Shown here piece after piece: positions 35,001 to 43,064 of a DNA stretch of 64,000 bases. Below the pieces are notes generated by a model, which saw only the letters and a program-made list of their open reading frames with translations, did no database searches and had not been told where the DNA came from. The stretch lies in assembly GCF_006980715.1 (NCBI RefSeq), contig NZ_SBHN01000026.1:1-64000 (forward strand). The letters run 5' to 3'. The position numbers and the translations under genes were made by a program. The number at the start of each line of letters is the position of its first letter. The first letter of the stretch is position 1. The stretch comes from Telmatospirillum sp. J64-1. Its GTDB lineage: Bacteria > Pseudomonadota > Alphaproteobacteria > Rhodospirillales > Magnetospirillaceae.

Positions 35001-36469
35001 TAGTAGTCGGCGAAGAAAACATCGACGGCCTGGAAATGGTCGCACCACAGATGCTGGTATATTCCATTGCGTCGGAATACCCGGTCAACTCTCAGTCTTT
35101 GGCCGAGTTGAGCCGGAGCGAGAACGCGGCCTACTATCTCTTCACCTCCGGCACCACCGGCAAGCCGAAATGCGTTGTATTGTGCAACCGGGCCACCTCC
35201 AATGTCATCGGGCACACGCAGACGCTCTGGCAGGTCGGGCCGCAGGATGTCTTCATCTCGGTGACGCCGCTGCATCACGACATGTCCGTGTTCGATGTTT
35301 TTGGCGCATTGAGCGCTGGTGCCACCCTCGTTCTACCCGCCCCCGGCGAAGAAAAGGATGCCGTGGCGTGGAACCGCCTCGTGCAGCGATACGGGGTGAC
35401 CGTGTGGTGCTCGGTTCCGGCGATTCTCGAGATGCTCCTGACATGTCGCCAGAGCGACGAACTTCGCTCGCTACGGCTGATCGCCCAAGGAGGGGATTAC
35501 ATCAAGCCGGCTACTATTGCAGCCTTGCGCACCATTCTGCCCGAATGCCGGTTGTTCTCGCTGGGCGGCCCCACCGAAACAACCATCTGGAGCATCTGGC
35601 ATGAGATCACGGCTGAGGACGAAGCAATCATTCCCTACGGCCGCCCCCTGCCAGGCAGCCGCTATTACCTCCTGAACGATGCAGGAGAGCACTGCCCGGC
35701 CGGTGTCGTGGGAAGAATCCACACTGCCGGAGTCAGCTTGTCTCTCGGCTACCTGGAAGACGGAGTTCTCACACGGTCTGACTTCGTGACCATCCTTAAC
35801 GAGCACAACAGGCCGATACAGGCGTTCCGCACCGGCGATCTGGGCCGCTATCGCGAGGACGGCACCCTCCTGTTTGCCGGTCGGGTCAACGGTTATGTGA
35901 AAGTGCGCGGGGTCAGGATTTCGCTACCGGATATCGAAAACGAACTGTCCAAGCACGAAAACATCCAGAGCATTCTGGTAACCGACTTCGGTGATGCGCG
36001 CACAGGCGAGATAGCCCTGGGTGCGCTATATGTCGGAGCCGAGATGCCAGTGGCCGAACTGCGCAGCTTCGCTCGCCACCAGTTGCCTGACTCCCACGTG
36101 CCTAGCCGCTTTCTGAGGGTTCCGGAACTGCCATTAACGGGCAACGGCAAGCCTGATCGGGCCCGTGCTCGCACGTTGCTGTTCACAGGAGCCGGAGCAA
36201 GTCCAGCGCCCGACGCCATATCGGCACAGCCCCCCACACACGCCCAGCAGATCCTCGGCATCTACCTAGGTGTCATCGGCAAACAGCATCGTGAAGACGT
36301 AGGCGAAGAGACCGCCTTTCTCGACCTCGGTCTTCTGCCGTCTCATCTTCGCTCCATCGCCACAGGCCTGCGCGAAGCGTTCGGCGTCGACCTGTCACCC
36401 GGCCTCCTGGCCCGCTGCCGCAATGCACGACAGGTACAGGCCCTACTTCAGAACGTGCCCCAAGGCTGA
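32027..36469 (+). CDS. NRPS with tandem cyclization domains (Cy-Cy-A-carrier), VibF-like
   Basis: The 1480-aa enzyme has a first Cy domain (about 10-440) with DMIAAD (143-148) and a second (about 465-880) with DALILD (594-599). Both keep the DxxxxD signature of heterocyclization domains. An adenylation domain (about 905-1400) has LFTSGTTGK (1038-1046), GGPTETT, FRTGDLGR and the C-terminal lysine in NGKPDR (1375). A carrier-like end (about 1405-1478) follows. Its core reads DLGLLPSHL, with Ser1439 one place further from the glycine than in standard carriers. No thioesterase is present. Tandem Cy domains occur in VibF, which forms a threonine-derived oxazoline. My hand reading of the A pocket fits no known code. 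Confidence 0.85.
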   Translation: MGCQYGTHKTMRDLTAMQAAYWVGRHAAGPLGGVAAHLYAEFDGCGIDVARLRRAVRALFQTHGMLRLSVDADGLQTIRPLEERHGLVVENLCHLDDASLSHALTAKREAKTHQRLNLGEGEAIDLSLSLLPDGRFRLHVDLDMIAADPSSFRVLMEDLARFYEEPMLANQPPSVSYFDYLSCLRTKPDAAQRRDQDRQWWQARLAQMPPAPPLPWRDAMETTPIRSERFAARLEATERQALEHAARRHGVTLSTLMLALFALTLGTHTGAQRFRLNVPMFYRHRCLEDVDRLLGDFSELLILGVDLDAKQSLLELCQCIAGELAQLISHAVYPGVSVMRNLSRQQGGMQLAPVVFTSGLNMPGGELFSERVTRRFGEMTWVISQAPQVALDAQAAAVDGGILVNWDVRLDALPTSWVQPFFEDYLTCLRLVVGSSDRLTTPLVQAFPILHERRVAKTIMETPLTPLQQAYLMGRREHLPLGGVAMQEFREYRGRIVTEELRRRLARLVRRHDALRTRIDEDRLVQRVDPDPVTNLEELDLRVLTPAEAWQQVDTLREDYTHRLCDPSRSPWHLLLIQLPPDAADSHVLFARFDALILDGQGIAAILTELLAEQDFPAPVPAGEAIRIDAGNRDTDAAYWTARLQSFTGPMRLPWLKPLASIKASRYRREHLMIPREHLTALSRLGAQHGLFRNAILSTLILDVLARWCEEGTMCVAVPVALPQAGQLSNASSFIPLLYDPTSGSLEDRARRVQTSILEGLEHLAFSGVDLNRLLLSRHPDGPPLPVVLTNALSWPKLRPDGPVRLQGGLTQTPQTAMDIRLTLDEWDNLELCIDYAEQALSPALVRDLLHAMGKALEAVARRGVLDLQARDFIDHAHYRHNGKEEDFICSSFLQRIAQHLFETGADKTALICGKNHISYGQLGRNVAAIMHGLDQRGLRKGNIVAICLPRGPEHVTVTLACALLGILWVPVDAGSPPDRLRVLLDTCRPDLVVGEENIDGLEMVAPQMLVYSIASEYPVNSQSLAELSRSENAAYYLFTSGTTGKPKCVVLCNRATSNVIGHTQTLWQVGPQDVFISVTPLHHDMSVFDVFGALSAGATLVLPAPGEEKDAVAWNRLVQRYGVTVWCSVPAILEMLLTCRQSDELRSLRLIAQGGDYIKPATIAALRTILPECRLFSLGGPTETTIWSIWHEITAEDEAIIPYGRPLPGSRYYLLNDAGEHCPAGVVGRIHTAGVSLSLGYLEDGVLTRSDFVTILNEHNRPIQAFRTGDLGRYREDGTLLFAGRVNGYVKVRGVRISLPDIENELSKHENIQSILVTDFGDARTGEIALGALYVGAEMPVAELRSFARHQLPDSHVPSRFLRVPELPLTGNGKPDRARARTLLFTGAGASPAPDAISAQPPTHAQQILGIYLGVIGKQHREDVGEETAFLDLGLLPSHLRSIATGLREAFGVDLSPGLLARCRNARQVQALLQNVPQG

Positions 36470-36510
36470 TCCGCCGCCCGCCCGTTCTCATCAATACATA
36501 GGGACGAAGC

Positions 36511-37846
36511 ATGTCAGCAATCGAACCAAGCGGCGAGTGGTTGCCGCTCACCTTGGCGCAGTTGGATTTCTGGGAAGAGTTCATCCTGAATCCGGGACGG
36601 CCGCTTTCTACCGTGGCGCATTGCCTCGACTTCCAGGGCGAGGTGAACCAGGACGCCCTATGCCAGGCGATCAGCCGTACCGCCCGCGAGGCGGACGTCC
36701 TTTCCGTGCGATTTCACGTGCCCCCCGGCGCAACCGTTCCTTTGCAGCAATGTGACCCGGACCGCGCCCCGATGCCGAAGTTGCTCGACCTGCGCGGCTG
36801 CGATGATCCGCTCTCCGAGAGCCCGCTCACTGATGCAAGCCGACGTCGAGGCCTATCTCGAACTGCTTGATGGGCCCCTGGTGGAACAGTGGCTGATCCG
36901 GGTTGGAGCCGAGCGCTATCTTTGGTACATCCGCGGCCACCACATCATTCTTGATGGGTATGCCATGATGCTGCTGGAACAGCGCTGTGCCCGGCTCTAC
37001 ATGCACTTCCTCGGACGCGGCGATGCTGGCCCACCATTTCATCCCTTCGCCAGTTACCTTGCCGAAGAAAAGCGCTACTGCACCAGCCCGAGATTCGCAA
37101 CCGACCGCCTATACTGGAAGAATTACCTGGAACAAGGCCGGTTGCCATCGCTGCACAAGGATCAGGAGGGCTATGGAGGCGGCGGACTACACCATGAAAG
37201 CTCCCTGTCCCCAACCATAAGCCAACTTCTACGCCAGTTGGCGAACGAAACCGGGATCGGCTGGCCGGACCTGCTGATCTTATTATCCGGCGCCTACCTG
37301 TACCAGCACCTGCCAGCGGCGCGCTCCGGCAACGGGTCCCTCCTCCCGCTGTGGCTGCCGCTCATGAGCCGCTGGGGCAGCGTCGGCGCATACATGCCGG
37401 CAATGGTGGTGAACATCCTGCCCCTGTGGATCGATATCCGGCAGGAAGAGACGCTGGGCATGTTCCTGCGCCGACAGGCCGGCGCCCTGCGCGAACAGCG
37501 GGCCCACAGCCGCTACCGCATTGAGCAGATCGCTCTCGATCAGCGGCTAGGGCAAGGTCGCCGCTACTTCTTTTCTCCTCTGGTGAATGTACTCCCCTTT
37601 GATCCCCCGCAGTTCACAAACTGCAGGGTGACGCGCGAGATACTCTCCAGCGGCTACGGCGACGGGTTCAACATCACCTACCACAGCCACAGCGACGGAG
37701 CTGAGCTGATGGTGGATATCGATGCAGACCCAGCCATGACAAACCTGGAGGACTTTGCGCGGCACCGGCTCGACCTGCCGGCATTTCTTTCCCACGCCTT
37801 GAAGCCCGGTTCCCTGCATCGCAGACTGGAGACACTTTGTCCGTAA
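36511..37846 (+). pseudogene. Stand-alone NRPS condensation protein (VibH-like), frameshifted
   Basis: The reading frame from 36511 encodes the start of a condensation domain (LPLTLAQLDFWEEFIL, then LDLRGCDD). The continuation (LMQADVEAYLELLDGPLVEQWLIRVG, catalytic GHHIILDGYAM and the rest to 37846) lies in the next frame. The switch falls at about 36800-36835 and needs one extra base or two missing bases there. Apart from this the protein, about 440 aa, is complete, including the HHxxxDG active site. VibH joins carrier-bound DHB to a polyamine without needing a carrier of its own, a fitting role here. A sequencing error or programmed +1 frameshift could restore the product. Confidence 0.7.
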
Positions 37847-37860
37847 AGACACCAATGTAT

Positions 37861-37879
37861 GAGAATGAGACTCAATATC
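37861..37879 (+). promoter_or_regulatory. Fur box upstream of the fepB-type gene
   Basis: The 19-mer GAGAATGAGACTCAATATC matches 15 of 19 positions of the Fur consensus. It lies about 100 bp upstream of the binding-protein start in the gap after the condensation gene, so it marks a separate iron-repressed transcript for the importer. Confidence 0.65.
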
Positions 37880-37981
37880 ATATTGATGCCTGGACTACTT
37901 CTGCGATAATCTCACCCTCCATATCGCCTGTAGGCTTTGTGCCTGAAGCGGCTCTTCGATTGTCATGAACCCGAGGAAAGT

Positions 37982-38971
37982 ATGCGAATTGGGAAGAGAC
38001 TGGTCCTGCTCTGCCGGATGCTGGTTCTCTCCGTCCTGACAGTCGGGACGACGGCTTATGCTGGACAGAGCGACCAATCCCAGGCGGCTTGGCCGCGCAG
38101 CTTGGTCAATGCCGATGGAAGCCGGACCACTATTTCCCTCCAGCCACAGCGCATTCTTTCCACCTCGGTCACGATCACCGGAACATTGCTCGCCGTCGAT
38201 GCACCGCTGGTCGCCAGTGCGACCACGGTCAATGGTCACTTCTTCGACCAATGGGCCGGGATCGCGGAAGCGCGCGGCGTGGAAAAGCTGTGGCCTGCTG
38301 GCAGTGTGGATCTGGAAGCCGCCTATGCCATCGCTCCCGACCTGATCGTCGTATCGTCCAGCGGTGCCGATTCCGCCCTGCCACAACTGAGTGAATTGCG
38401 GCAAATCGCGCCCACCATTGTCCTGGATTACGGCGGGCAAACATGGCAGGAACTCGCCCTGCTGATCGGTCAAGCCACCGGGCTGGAAGCGCAGGTGAAG
38501 GACAAGCTGGCCGCATTCGAGGCCTATCTCGCCGAAGCACGGGCGAAGATTTCGGTCCCTCCGGGATTGACCAACATCATCAGCTATAACGGGCCAGGGA
38601 CGCTCAATCCGGTCGCCACCAGCGAGGGCGTCCACGGCAGGCTGCTCGGTGCGCTGGGGTTCACGATCGAGTCGCCGCCACGGAGCTGGCAGAGCGATGG
38701 CAATCCCAGCAATGACTTCATCCGCGCCCAGTACGAGCACCTGACCGAGCTGAAGGCGCCGACCACCTTCCTGCTCAGTGCCGACGACGACCGGGCCGCG
38801 GCGTTCATGCGCGACCCGATCCTGGCCAACCTGCCGGCGGTCCGCAACGGCCAGGTCTATGGCCTGGGCGTGAATTCGTTCCGCATCGATTTCTTCAGCG
38901 CCCGTGAAATCGTCGACGGCATCGTCGCACGCTTCGCCAGCGACCGCCGCATCTCCGATGGCCGAAACTAG
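37982..38971 (+). CDS. fepB: Ferric-catecholate ABC transporter substrate-binding protein, FepB type
   Basis: The 329-aa periplasmic protein has a signal peptide (RLVLLCRMLVLSVLTVGTTAYA) and a type-III siderophore-binding fold. It opens with PQRILSTSVTITGTLLAVDAPLVAS and continues with DLIVVSSSGAD and PTIVLDYGG, the common pattern of FepB and ViuP proteins. The start at MRIGKRLVLL gives a normal signal; a longer start at 37937 lacks this. Its end overlaps the permease start by 14 bp. It hands the ferric siderophore to FepDG. The symbol reflects family resemblance; the natural ligand is presumably the product of this locus. Confidence 0.82.
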   Translation: MRIGKRLVLLCRMLVLSVLTVGTTAYAGQSDQSQAAWPRSLVNADGSRTTISLQPQRILSTSVTITGTLLAVDAPLVASATTVNGHFFDQWAGIAEARGVEKLWPAGSVDLEAAYAIAPDLIVVSSSGADSALPQLSELRQIAPTIVLDYGGQTWQELALLIGQATGLEAQVKDKLAAFEAYLAEARAKISVPPGLTNIISYNGPGTLNPVATSEGVHGRLLGALGFTIESPPRSWQSDGNPSNDFIRAQYEHLTELKAPTTFLLSADDDRAAAFMRDPILANLPAVRNGQVYGLGVNSFRIDFFSAREIVDGIVARFASDRRISDGRN

Positions 38972-40037
38972 TCCATTGGCACTTCACGCCGTTCCGACGC
39001 ACGGACCAGAACGGGGACACGAGGAATCGCGCATCCTCCGCATCAGGCGCCGCCGTTGGGGACTGATCCTCTGCACAATGCTGCTAATCCTGATATCCGT
39101 CATCAGCATCTTTGTCGGCACCCGATCAATCCCGCCGCGCGTCACGCTGGAGGCTCTTACCGCCTTCGACCCCGCCAGCAGCGAACATCTGCTCGTTCGC
39201 CATCTACGTGTGCCGCGCGCCTTGCTGGGTATCGTGGTCGGCTGTGCGCTGGGCGTGGCCGGAGCGATCATGCAGGCGCTGACGCGCAACCCGCTCGCCG
39301 ATCCCGGCATTCTCGGTGTCAATGCGGGGGCCACCTTGGCCATCGTGGTGGCAATCGCCTTTTTCGGCATCATCGACGTAACCGGATATATGTGGTTCGG
39401 CTTGGTCGGCGCAGCCCTGGCGGGTGCCGGAGTCTATCTGCTGGGCGGCATCCGACACGGCCTCAATCCGGTGCGGCTGGTATTGGCGGGATCTGCCCTC
39501 AGCGTCGTGCTGCTGGCACTGACACAGATCATCACCGTCAACAGCGACGAACAGGTCTTCGACCAGTTCCGCCACTGGGTCGTGGGATCCTTGCAGGGAC
39601 GGGGGACCGATGTCCTGCTGCCGGCCGCCCTGCTCTCCGCACTGGCGCTGGCGGCATCCTTCGGGCTGGCCCGGATGCTCGATACCGTCGCCCTTGGGCA
39701 TGACACCGGCAAGGCCCTGGGCGCCAGTCCCCGGACGGTATGGATCTTCTCGGCCCTGATCGTCATCATCCTGTCCGGAACCGCGACCGCTGCGGCCGGG
39801 CCGATCAGCTTCGTCGGCCTGACGGCACCCCATGTCGCCCGCTTCGTCGTTGGCCCCGATCATCGCTGGCTGCTGCCGTTCTCGATGCTGTTTTCGGCAT
39901 TGATGGTCGTCGGAGCCGATGTCCTGGGACGCTTCGCCGGCCATCCGGGCGAGGTAGCCGTCGGCATCATGGTTGCCCTGATCGGCGGGCCGTTCTTCAT
40001 CCTCCTGGTACGGCGCTGGCGGATGGTGCGTCTATGA
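38958..40037 (+). CDS. fepD: Ferric-siderophore ABC permease, FepD type
   Basis: The 359-aa FecCD-family permease has nine or ten helices after a 40-residue N-terminal extension rich in charged residues. Family motifs are LRVPRALLGIVVGCALGVAGAIMQALTRNPLADPGILGVNAGA and GPISFVGLTAPHVARFVVGPDHRWLLP, the latter including the ATPase-contacting loop. The start at MAETSPLALH overlaps fepB by 14 bp, and its stop overlaps the next gene (ATGA). It forms the inner-membrane channel with FepG. Confidence 0.87.
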   Translation: MAETSPLALHAVPTHGPERGHEESRILRIRRRRWGLILCTMLLILISVISIFVGTRSIPPRVTLEALTAFDPASSEHLLVRHLRVPRALLGIVVGCALGVAGAIMQALTRNPLADPGILGVNAGATLAIVVAIAFFGIIDVTGYMWFGLVGAALAGAGVYLLGGIRHGLNPVRLVLAGSALSVVLLALTQIITVNSDEQVFDQFRHWVVGSLQGRGTDVLLPAALLSALALAASFGLARMLDTVALGHDTGKALGASPRTVWIFSALIVIILSGTATAAAGPISFVGLTAPHVARFVVGPDHRWLLPFSMLFSALMVVGADVLGRFAGHPGEVAVGIMVALIGGPFFILLVRRWRMVRL

Positions 40038-41083
40038 AGGAAAACGCCATCGCCCTTCCTGTACGGGTTTGGCGCCTGGGCCGCTGGTCCCTGCTCTACT
40101 CGCCGCGCGCCCTCACCGTCTGCACGGTCCTGGTCCTTCTCATCCTGCTGTCGGCCTTCCTGACGCTGACCCTCGGCAAGATGGATATACGCCTCGCTCA
40201 CGTCTTCGCCGCTCTGCTGGGCAAGGGGGAAGGCGGGCTGCGCGACCACATCATTCTCAACATTCGGCTGCCGCGGGTGATGGCGGCATTTTTTGTCGGG
40301 GCGGCCCTGGGCGTTTCCGGTGCCGTTTTCCAATCCATTTCGCGCAACGCCTTGGGCTCGCCGGACGTCATCGGCTTCACTACCGGTGCGGCGACAGGCG
40401 CACTCGCCCAGATCATGCTGTTCGACCCGGGGGCGATGCAGGTTGCCCTGGCTGCAGTAATGGGCGGCGTACTTACGGCGGTGATGGTCTATGTCCTTGC
40501 ACGTCATGGCGGCGTGGTCGGCAGTTACCGGCTCATTCTCACCGGCATCGGCGTGGGGGCGGTACTCAGTGCCCTGAACGGGCTGATGCTGGTGCGCGGC
40601 AACCTGGACAACGCAGTTATGGCCAATCTCTGGCTTGCCGGTTCCCTACACGCGCGGACCTGGGCGCATGTGGTACCGGTGATCTTCGGCGTCCTCCTAC
40701 TGGTACCGGTGATCGCCATCGGCGCATCGGCCCTCAGGATGATCGAGATGGGTGACGATATCGCCAGCCAATTGGGAATTCATGTCGAGCGGGTTCGCCT
40801 CTCCATGATCTTCGCCGCCGTCGTCCTGGCGGCTTTGGCCGTCGGTGCCGCCGGACCTATCGCCTTCATCGCCCTTGCCGCCCCGCAACTGGCCCTCCGC
40901 CTGTGCCGCGGCACTGGTCTACCGGTCCTCTCTGCCGGGCTGATGGGCGGCTTCCTGTTGCTCGCTGCCGATCTGCTGACCCAGTCGCTGCCCCTGCCGG
41001 TCAGCGTTCCCATCGGACGCATGACCGGGATCGTCGGCGGCCTCTATCTCGTCTGGCTGTTGACCCGATCCCGGCAATTCTGA
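40034..41083 (+). CDS. fepG: Ferric-siderophore ABC permease, FepG type
   Basis: The 349-aa FecCD-family permease is the second channel subunit. It has LNIRLPRVMAAFFVGAALGVSGAVFQSISRNALGSPDVIGFTTGA and GPIAFIALAAPQLALRLCRGTG. The ATG at 40034 overlaps the fepD stop by four bases; longer upstream reading in this frame is inside fepD and not real. Its ATPase FepC is not next to it but about 820 bp downstream, behind a receptor remnant and a small ORF, which suggests the operon was disturbed. Confidence 0.87.
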   Translation: MKENAIALPVRVWRLGRWSLLYSPRALTVCTVLVLLILLSAFLTLTLGKMDIRLAHVFAALLGKGEGGLRDHIILNIRLPRVMAAFFVGAALGVSGAVFQSISRNALGSPDVIGFTTGAATGALAQIMLFDPGAMQVALAAVMGGVLTAVMVYVLARHGGVVGSYRLILTGIGVGAVLSALNGLMLVRGNLDNAVMANLWLAGSLHARTWAHVVPVIFGVLLLVPVIAIGASALRMIEMGDDIASQLGIHVERVRLSMIFAAVVLAALAVGAAGPIAFIALAAPQLALRLCRGTGLPVLSAGLMGGFLLLAADLLTQSLPLPVSVPIGRMTGIVGGLYLVWLLTRSRQF

Positions 41084-41136
41084 GAACTCGGCTATTCCTT
41101 CCTCGTCTCTAATCAGGAAACAGAATTCCGCCCCCA

Positions 41137-41494
41137 AACGTTATTGCGAATGATGGCTTTGACATCGAAGGAAGTGACCTGCCCCGCGCCCCGAAACTCA
41201 CTGCCGCCATGGGGGGCTGCGTGGATGTTCGCCGAGAATTTTGATCTCAGCGGCAACGTCACCTATACCGGCGCCTACTATTCGGCCGTGGACAACGACC
41301 CTCGCGGCAAGCTCAAGGCGCATTGGCTGGCAAACGCCCAACTGGGCTATGATTTCGGTTCCGGCCGCGCCGCCGTATTCGTCGAGAACCTGTTCGACTC
41401 GGACGACCGGCTGCTGGTGTTCAATAACGACGAAACACCCCCCCTTCTCCAGCGTCCGCGCATATTCGGCGCATCTCTGGAATTGCGGTTCTAA
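41137..41494 (+). pseudogene. 3' remnant of a TonB-dependent siderophore receptor
   Basis: The last 90 or so residues are a typical receptor C-terminus: NFDLSGNVTYTGAYYSAVD, AQLGYDFGSGRAAVFVENLFD and a final strand ending LELRF with terminal Phe, as required for outer-membrane insertion. The region just upstream (DIEGSDLPRAPKLTAAMG) continues the barrel but in another frame. The switch is at a run of six G (41211-41216), where five would restore the frame. The plug and most of the barrel are missing, as nothing further upstream reads as a receptor. The remnant is not functional, so uptake needs a receptor elsewhere. Confidence 0.75.
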
Positions 41495-41525
41495 CTCCTC
41501 TTCCGATCACACAAGGAGGCCGGCC

Positions 41526-41563
41526 GAGGCTGCAGACCTTTCGTACCGAAGGCCTGCAGCCTC
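41526..41563 (+). terminator. Long hairpin after the receptor remnant
   Basis: A 10-bp perfect outer stem (GAGGCTGCAG / CTGCAGCCTC) continues inward with CCTTTCG / CGAAGG and a 3-nt loop. No T-run follows. It is probably the original 3' end structure of the receptor gene. Confidence 0.45.
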
Positions 41564-41595
41564 TGATGCTCGCCGAATAACGGGAGACCAAGAAG

Positions 41596-41892
41596 GTGGG
41601 AACTTCGGACAGGATGGCGGCAGTCGGTCCGCAACCGGCCTTGAAACCAAGCGAGCATGAAGAGCGCTCATGGCTCCGACCGAGCCGTTCGCCCGAGTCT
41701 TGGGCAAGGCTGGAGACGGCGATCGAAACGATGTTGCACCACGTGCCGCATCTCAATATGCGCTACCGCTCCGACCATTACGACACGTCACAAGTCGAAG
41801 CCATCCGGAAAACCACCAGCGCGACGTTGGCCCGCTTCGTCACCGCCGACGCCACATCGCCGTTGGCAGCGCTGCGGCCATCAATCTTCTGA
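41596..41892 (+). CDS. Small protein of unknown function upstream of fepC
   Basis: The 98-aa open frame begins with GTG after AAGAAGG (ATG at 41614 is an alternative) and ends 13 bp before the fepC start. The C-terminal two thirds (LETAIETMLHHVPHLNMRYRSDHYDTSQVEAIRKTTSATLARFV) look like two soluble helices with ordinary composition, not random translation. It has no signal peptide or membrane segment. I do not recognise a family. Its position between a decayed receptor and fepC suggests it is part of the importer transcript, or the 3' end of a larger lost gene. Confidence 0.45.
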   Translation: MGTSDRMAAVGPQPALKPSEHEERSWLRPSRSPESWARLETAIETMLHHVPHLNMRYRSDHYDTSQVEAIRKTTSATLARFVTADATSPLAALRPSIF

Positions 41893-41905
41893 GGAAAAGG
41901 GCAGC

Positions 41906-42820
41906 ATGGCAGAACTCGGCATGTTCGGCCCCTCCAAATCCCGCTCCAACGCCCGGGCGCCCTGCCGCCTCTTGGCAGAGAGGTTGCGCCTTGGCTATGG
42001 GCAGCGCGTCATCTGCGAGAATCTTTCCGTCAGCGTCCCCGACGCCCGGTTTACCGCAATCGTCGGCCCCAATGGCTGTGGCAAATCCACTCTGCTGCGC
42101 AGCCTGTGCCGGCTCATGCAGCCGCTGGCCGAACAGGTTTATCTGGATGGAAAGGACATCCACCGCGTGCCCACGCGCCAGCTTGCCCAGCAGATGGGCC
42201 TCCTGCCGCAGAGTTCCCAAGCCCCCTCCGGCATCACCGTTATCGATCTGGTAGCCCGGGGACGCTATCCACATCAGGGGCTGTCTCGCCAGTGGAGCGA
42301 GGAGGACGCCAAGGCCGTGGAGCAGGCCATGACCGCAACCGGCGTCGCGGAACTGGCCGAGTGCCAGGTCGATCAGCTTTCGGGCGGCCAGCGACAGCGG
42401 GTATGGGTAGCGATGGTGCTGGCACAGCAGACGCCGCTGCTATTGCTCGACGAACCAACGACTTTCCTGGACATCGCCCATCAGATCGACCTGCTGGAGC
42501 TGTTCCGCAACCTCAACCGCACTGCCAACCACACGCTTATCGCCGTCTTGCACGACCTCAATCAGGCCTGCCGCTACGCAGATCACCTGATCGTCATGGC
42601 AAATGGAAACATCGTCGCCGAAGGCGATCCAGCGAAACTGATGACGGAGGAATTGGTCTCGGAGGTTTTCGGACTGGACAGTGTGATCATCGAAGATCCC
42701 GTGAGCCATACGCCTCTGATGATCCCACGTGGCCGTTCCTCGCGAGCGCAGCTCTCCCTGGAAGATCGCCAGATCCCGGAAAGTCAGCCCCTGGAGAAAG
42801 AACGGCATGCGGATCGCTGA
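41906..42820 (+). CDS. fepC: Ferric-siderophore ABC transporter ATP-binding protein, FepC type
   Basis: The 304-aa ATPase is of the FepC/FecE type. It has Walker A GPNGCGKST, Q-loop LLPQSSQAPSGITVIDLVARGRYPHQ, signature LSGGQRQRVW and Walker B LLLLDEPTTFLDIAHQ, then AVLHDLNQACRYADH. The start at MAELGMFG follows GAGGAAAAGGG; a longer frame upstream overlaps the 98-aa ORF and is not credible. The roughly 40-residue C-terminal tail after DPVSHTPLMIPRGR extends beyond the family core. It powers FepDG. Confidence 0.9.
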   Translation: MAELGMFGPSKSRSNARAPCRLLAERLRLGYGQRVICENLSVSVPDARFTAIVGPNGCGKSTLLRSLCRLMQPLAEQVYLDGKDIHRVPTRQLAQQMGLLPQSSQAPSGITVIDLVARGRYPHQGLSRQWSEEDAKAVEQAMTATGVAELAECQVDQLSGGQRQRVWVAMVLAQQTPLLLLDEPTTFLDIAHQIDLLELFRNLNRTANHTLIAVLHDLNQACRYADHLIVMANGNIVAEGDPAKLMTEELVSEVFGLDSVIIEDPVSHTPLMIPRGRSSRAQLSLEDRQIPESQPLEKERHADR

Positions 42821-42848
42821 CCCTATCGGCAACGGCAGCCGAGACGAG

Positions 42849-43033
42849 ATGACTGCCGCTGGACCAGACAAAATGCGATCTCCGGTACCGTAACTGCCGC
42901 CCAAGGACTCGGCACCGTCCTCGGCCCTTTATTTGGGACGATTATCTATGCCGTCGATGTCTCGGCGCCCTATGTTCTGATCGCGCTGCTATTAGCGGCA
43001 CTCGCTGCGTGGGGTGGGAAGCAGGCTACCTGA
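42849..43033 (+). pseudogene. 3' remnant of an MFS exporter
   Basis: The in-frame translation to the stop at 43031 contains AISGTVTAAQGLGTVLGPLFG and IIYAVDVSAPYVLIALLLAALAAW. This is the penultimate and last helix pattern of drug/siderophore MFS exporters, in which a GxxxAAQGLGxxxGP segment is common. No start codon or earlier helices are present. It lies 28 bp after fepC and directly before the unrelated erythronate genes, so it marks a deletion boundary. It could be the lost siderophore exporter (EntS-like), but this is inferred from position. Confidence 0.6.
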
Positions 43034-43064
43034 GCAACCGGCCGATGCGATGGCTTTTGTATCG

